A stretch of 64,000 nucleotides of DNA from Butyrivibrio fibrisolvens (lineage in GTDB: Bacteria; Bacillota; Clostridia; Lachnospirales; Lachnospiraceae): the NCBI RefSeq assembly GCF_037113525.1, contig NZ_CP146963.1:3968001-4032000 (forward strand), written 5' to 3'. The translations under genes and the position numbers were made by a program. Shown here one piece after another: positions 62,691 to 64,000 of this stretch (position 1 is its first letter; every line of letters begins with the position of its first letter). Under the pieces are notes generated by a model, which did not search any database, was not told where the DNA came from, and saw only the letters and a program-made list of their open reading frames with translations.

Positions 62691-62766
62691 ATAATACAAG
62701 CTCGATATTTATAAGCTTTATGTTTGCGCTGTTTTCGTGAGGCGTTACCGCCGCAGCGCAAGTAAT

Positions 62767-62795
62767 ATATTATCAAACGCCCCCTACAGTGTCAA
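62767..62795 (-). promoter_or_regulatory. Strong sigma-A promoter of the tRNA-Ser/rRNA operon
   Basis: On the minus strand a perfect TTGACA (62790-62795), a 17-base GC-rich spacer and TATAAT-like TAATAT (62767-62772). A/T tracts upstream (62796-62830) make a good UP element. The GC-rich sequence after the -10 box is typical of growth-rate-regulated stable RNA promoters. I found no second complete promoter before 16S, so the tRNA-Ser genes and rRNA are probably co-transcribed. Confidence 0.88.
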
Positions 62796-62830
62796 GCAAT
62801 TTTTCTAATTTTTTTCAATATTTTTTTATC

Positions 62831-63110
62831 GTTTAGTTATAAATTGTACATCGTATTCAGGGATAGCAATCAAAACCTTGCCAAAGCCTTTAATTATAAG
62901 CTTTCCTTCTGCTTTATCCTCTTACCTTTGTATGATGCACATATCTTTGTTTTTATCGGCATTTTTTCATCTTCCTTAACGTCAAAATCATTTTTTTATA
63001 TCACAAAGCCTTATAACCTATCGTAAAAATTCTAATACCACCTATTCTTTTTATTATTAGAAGATCTCTTTTAACCACAACTCCATACCAATTATTGCAA
63101 TAGTTCAGCG
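62831..63110. other. Intergenic region between acyltransferase and rRNA promoter
   Basis: About 280 bases, AT-rich. A 60-codon plus-strand ORF here has no ribosome binding site and no recognisable family and looks spurious. No clear hairpin with a T run was found for ending the acyltransferase transcript. Confidence 0.5.
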
Positions 63111-64000
63111 TCACCTTCTCCTACAGAATCTTTTCTTTATATAGAAGATCAATTCAGCCACCAGTATAGATACGCAAGCTACAATCACTGGTTTTAACCA
63201 TGCATATAGCTGATTGCCTTCCAAGCTATATAATGTACGACTAATAATCGAGATCACCATTATATGAAAATAGTAAACCGATGCAGAAAGGTCTTTTCCC
63301 AGGTGACAGAGGTAAGTGGGCTTTGCAACAATTGCTTCGGTCTGGCCATATGCTTCGCCAAGGAACATTATCGCGCAGATCGTAACAACAGAACCCACGT
63401 AAACTGTCATTTCACCAAAACGTCTGTACTCAAGAACCGACATTGCTATACCTAATATAAGGAATGCATGAAGGATAACACGATTTCTACGTGCATTTTT
63501 ACTTTGGGAGCATGCACCGACAAGTTTTCTTACCAGTTCTGCTGCCTTGGTATCTCTTTTGTCATTAATGGCTGAATCAAGCCATACGCCGGCCATTATG
63601 AAAGGGATTCCTTCGAGAAGCCAGTTTCTGACCATGTACCAGGTGCGGATGCTTATGTCGAAAGGGCGTATGGGGTAATAGAGCTGCAGGAGTTCTGCGA
63701 AAAAGAGCATTCCAGTGAAAAAAAATGTCAGAAATCCGCTCCATTTTTTTGCATATGGGGCAAAAATAAATATCAGTATGTAGACGTAGAGTACTGCATA
63801 AAGATACCACAGATGATCTATGTCGTATGTGTAGTCGTAGAGTATTTTGCCGGAATTGAACATAAGCAAGAGGAATAGCTCGTGGGGATTGTATTTCTGG
63901 GAGATCAGATCCTGAATGCCGAATCCTGATGTTGTTGCAACTACAAAAGAATAGGCATTGTAAAGAAGTGTTAGTAATAGGGTAATGACAAACACGTGCC
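63111..64000 (-). CDS. Acyltransferase-3-like integral membrane protein (partial, N-terminus outside window)
   Basis: The frame is open through the window edge; about 296 C-terminal residues are visible. About eight hydrophobic segments, IDHLWYLYAVLYVYILIFIF, LLEGIPFIMAGVWLDSA and VYYFHIMVISIISRTLYSL, resemble the acyltransferase 3 (PF01757) family, where the His-Leu-Trp-(Tyr/Phe) segment is typical. Such proteins transfer acyl groups, often O-acetyl, to surface polysaccharides or lipids. A basic tail YIKKRFCRRR closes the protein. The GTG at 63995 is an internal codon and not the likely start. The specific substrate is unknown. Confidence 0.8.
   Translation of the reverse strand, partial: HVFVITLLLTLLYNAYSFVVATTSGFGIQDLISQKYNPHELFLLLMFNSGKILYDYTYDIDHLWYLYAVLYVYILIFIFAPYAKKWSGFLTFFFTGMLFFAELLQLYYPIRPFDISIRTWYMVRNWLLEGIPFIMAGVWLDSAINDKRDTKAAELVRKLVGACSQSKNARRNRVILHAFLILGIAMSVLEYRRFGEMTVYVGSVVTICAIMFLGEAYGQTEAIVAKPTYLCHLGKDLSASVYYFHIMVISIISRTLYSLEGNQLYAWLKPVIVACVSILVAELIFYIKKRFCRRR

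Noticed and set aside
62844..63026. A 60-codon plus-strand ORF next to the rRNA promoter
   Set aside because: No ribosome binding site, low-complexity Phe/Ser/Ile composition, no recognised family.

Overview
The window (low GC, strong AAGGAGG-type ribosome binding sites, TTGACA/TATAAT promoters with mostly 17-base spacers) looks like the chromosome of a Lachnospiraceae member (Firmicutes, Clostridia). Adjacent phosphate butyryltransferase (ptb) and butyrate kinase (buk) genes, the gene order and the protein sequences fit a butyrate producer such as Butyrivibrio. The genus is an inference. Almost everything is on the minus strand, so the window is best read from right to left.

Right to left: a partial membrane acyltransferase (63111-64000); an rRNA operon with a very strong promoter, two tRNA-Ser genes, 16S, 5S, 23S and five tRNAs (Asn, Glu, Met, Val, Leu), where the 5S lies unusually between 16S and 23S; an acyl-CoA thioesterase; ptb-buk, the last steps of butyrate formation; secA-prfB; a stand-alone AAA15-type ATPase with altered catalytic motifs; rpmG-secE-nusG-rplK-rplA; a lipoprotein CapA-like gene inserted where rplJ would usually follow; rplJ-rplL under an L10 leader; rpoB-rpoC; the str group rpsL-rpsG-fusA-tuf; a relQ-like alarmone synthetase; a plus-strand SAM methyltransferase behind a tandem-repeat leader; then the complete S10-spc-alpha supercluster (rpsJ to rplQ, including secY, adk, map and infA). 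After a bidirectional terminator come a tiny plus-strand membrane-protein gene, the energizing module of an ECF vitamin/metal importer (ecfA1-ecfA2-ecfT) with truA, and rplM-rpsI with their own promoter. The left end (1-3410) is accessory: a MATE transporter, an esterase, a GNAT acetyltransferase, a truncated ORF and a PD-(D/E)XK-like protein.

Nearly the whole window serves translation, transcription and protein export: ribosome parts, RNA polymerase core, elongation factors, RF2, NusG, SecA/SecY/SecE. It is punctuated by regulatory leaders, of which the L10 leader is clearest; the S10 and L13 leaders are candidates.

The least explained structure is at 3536-3945: eight degenerate 34-36-base units with inverted ends (TTGACT...AGTCAA), separated by seven unrelated 16-19-base sequences at a regular 51-55-base period. 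It has the geometry of an interspaced array but not the dimensions of a known CRISPR. It lies just upstream of the PD-(D/E)XK-like gene and downstream of the rpsI terminator. Three other tandem-repeat tracts (26810-26980, 42198-42288, 45162-45276) lie in gaps next to ribosomal-protein transcription units.
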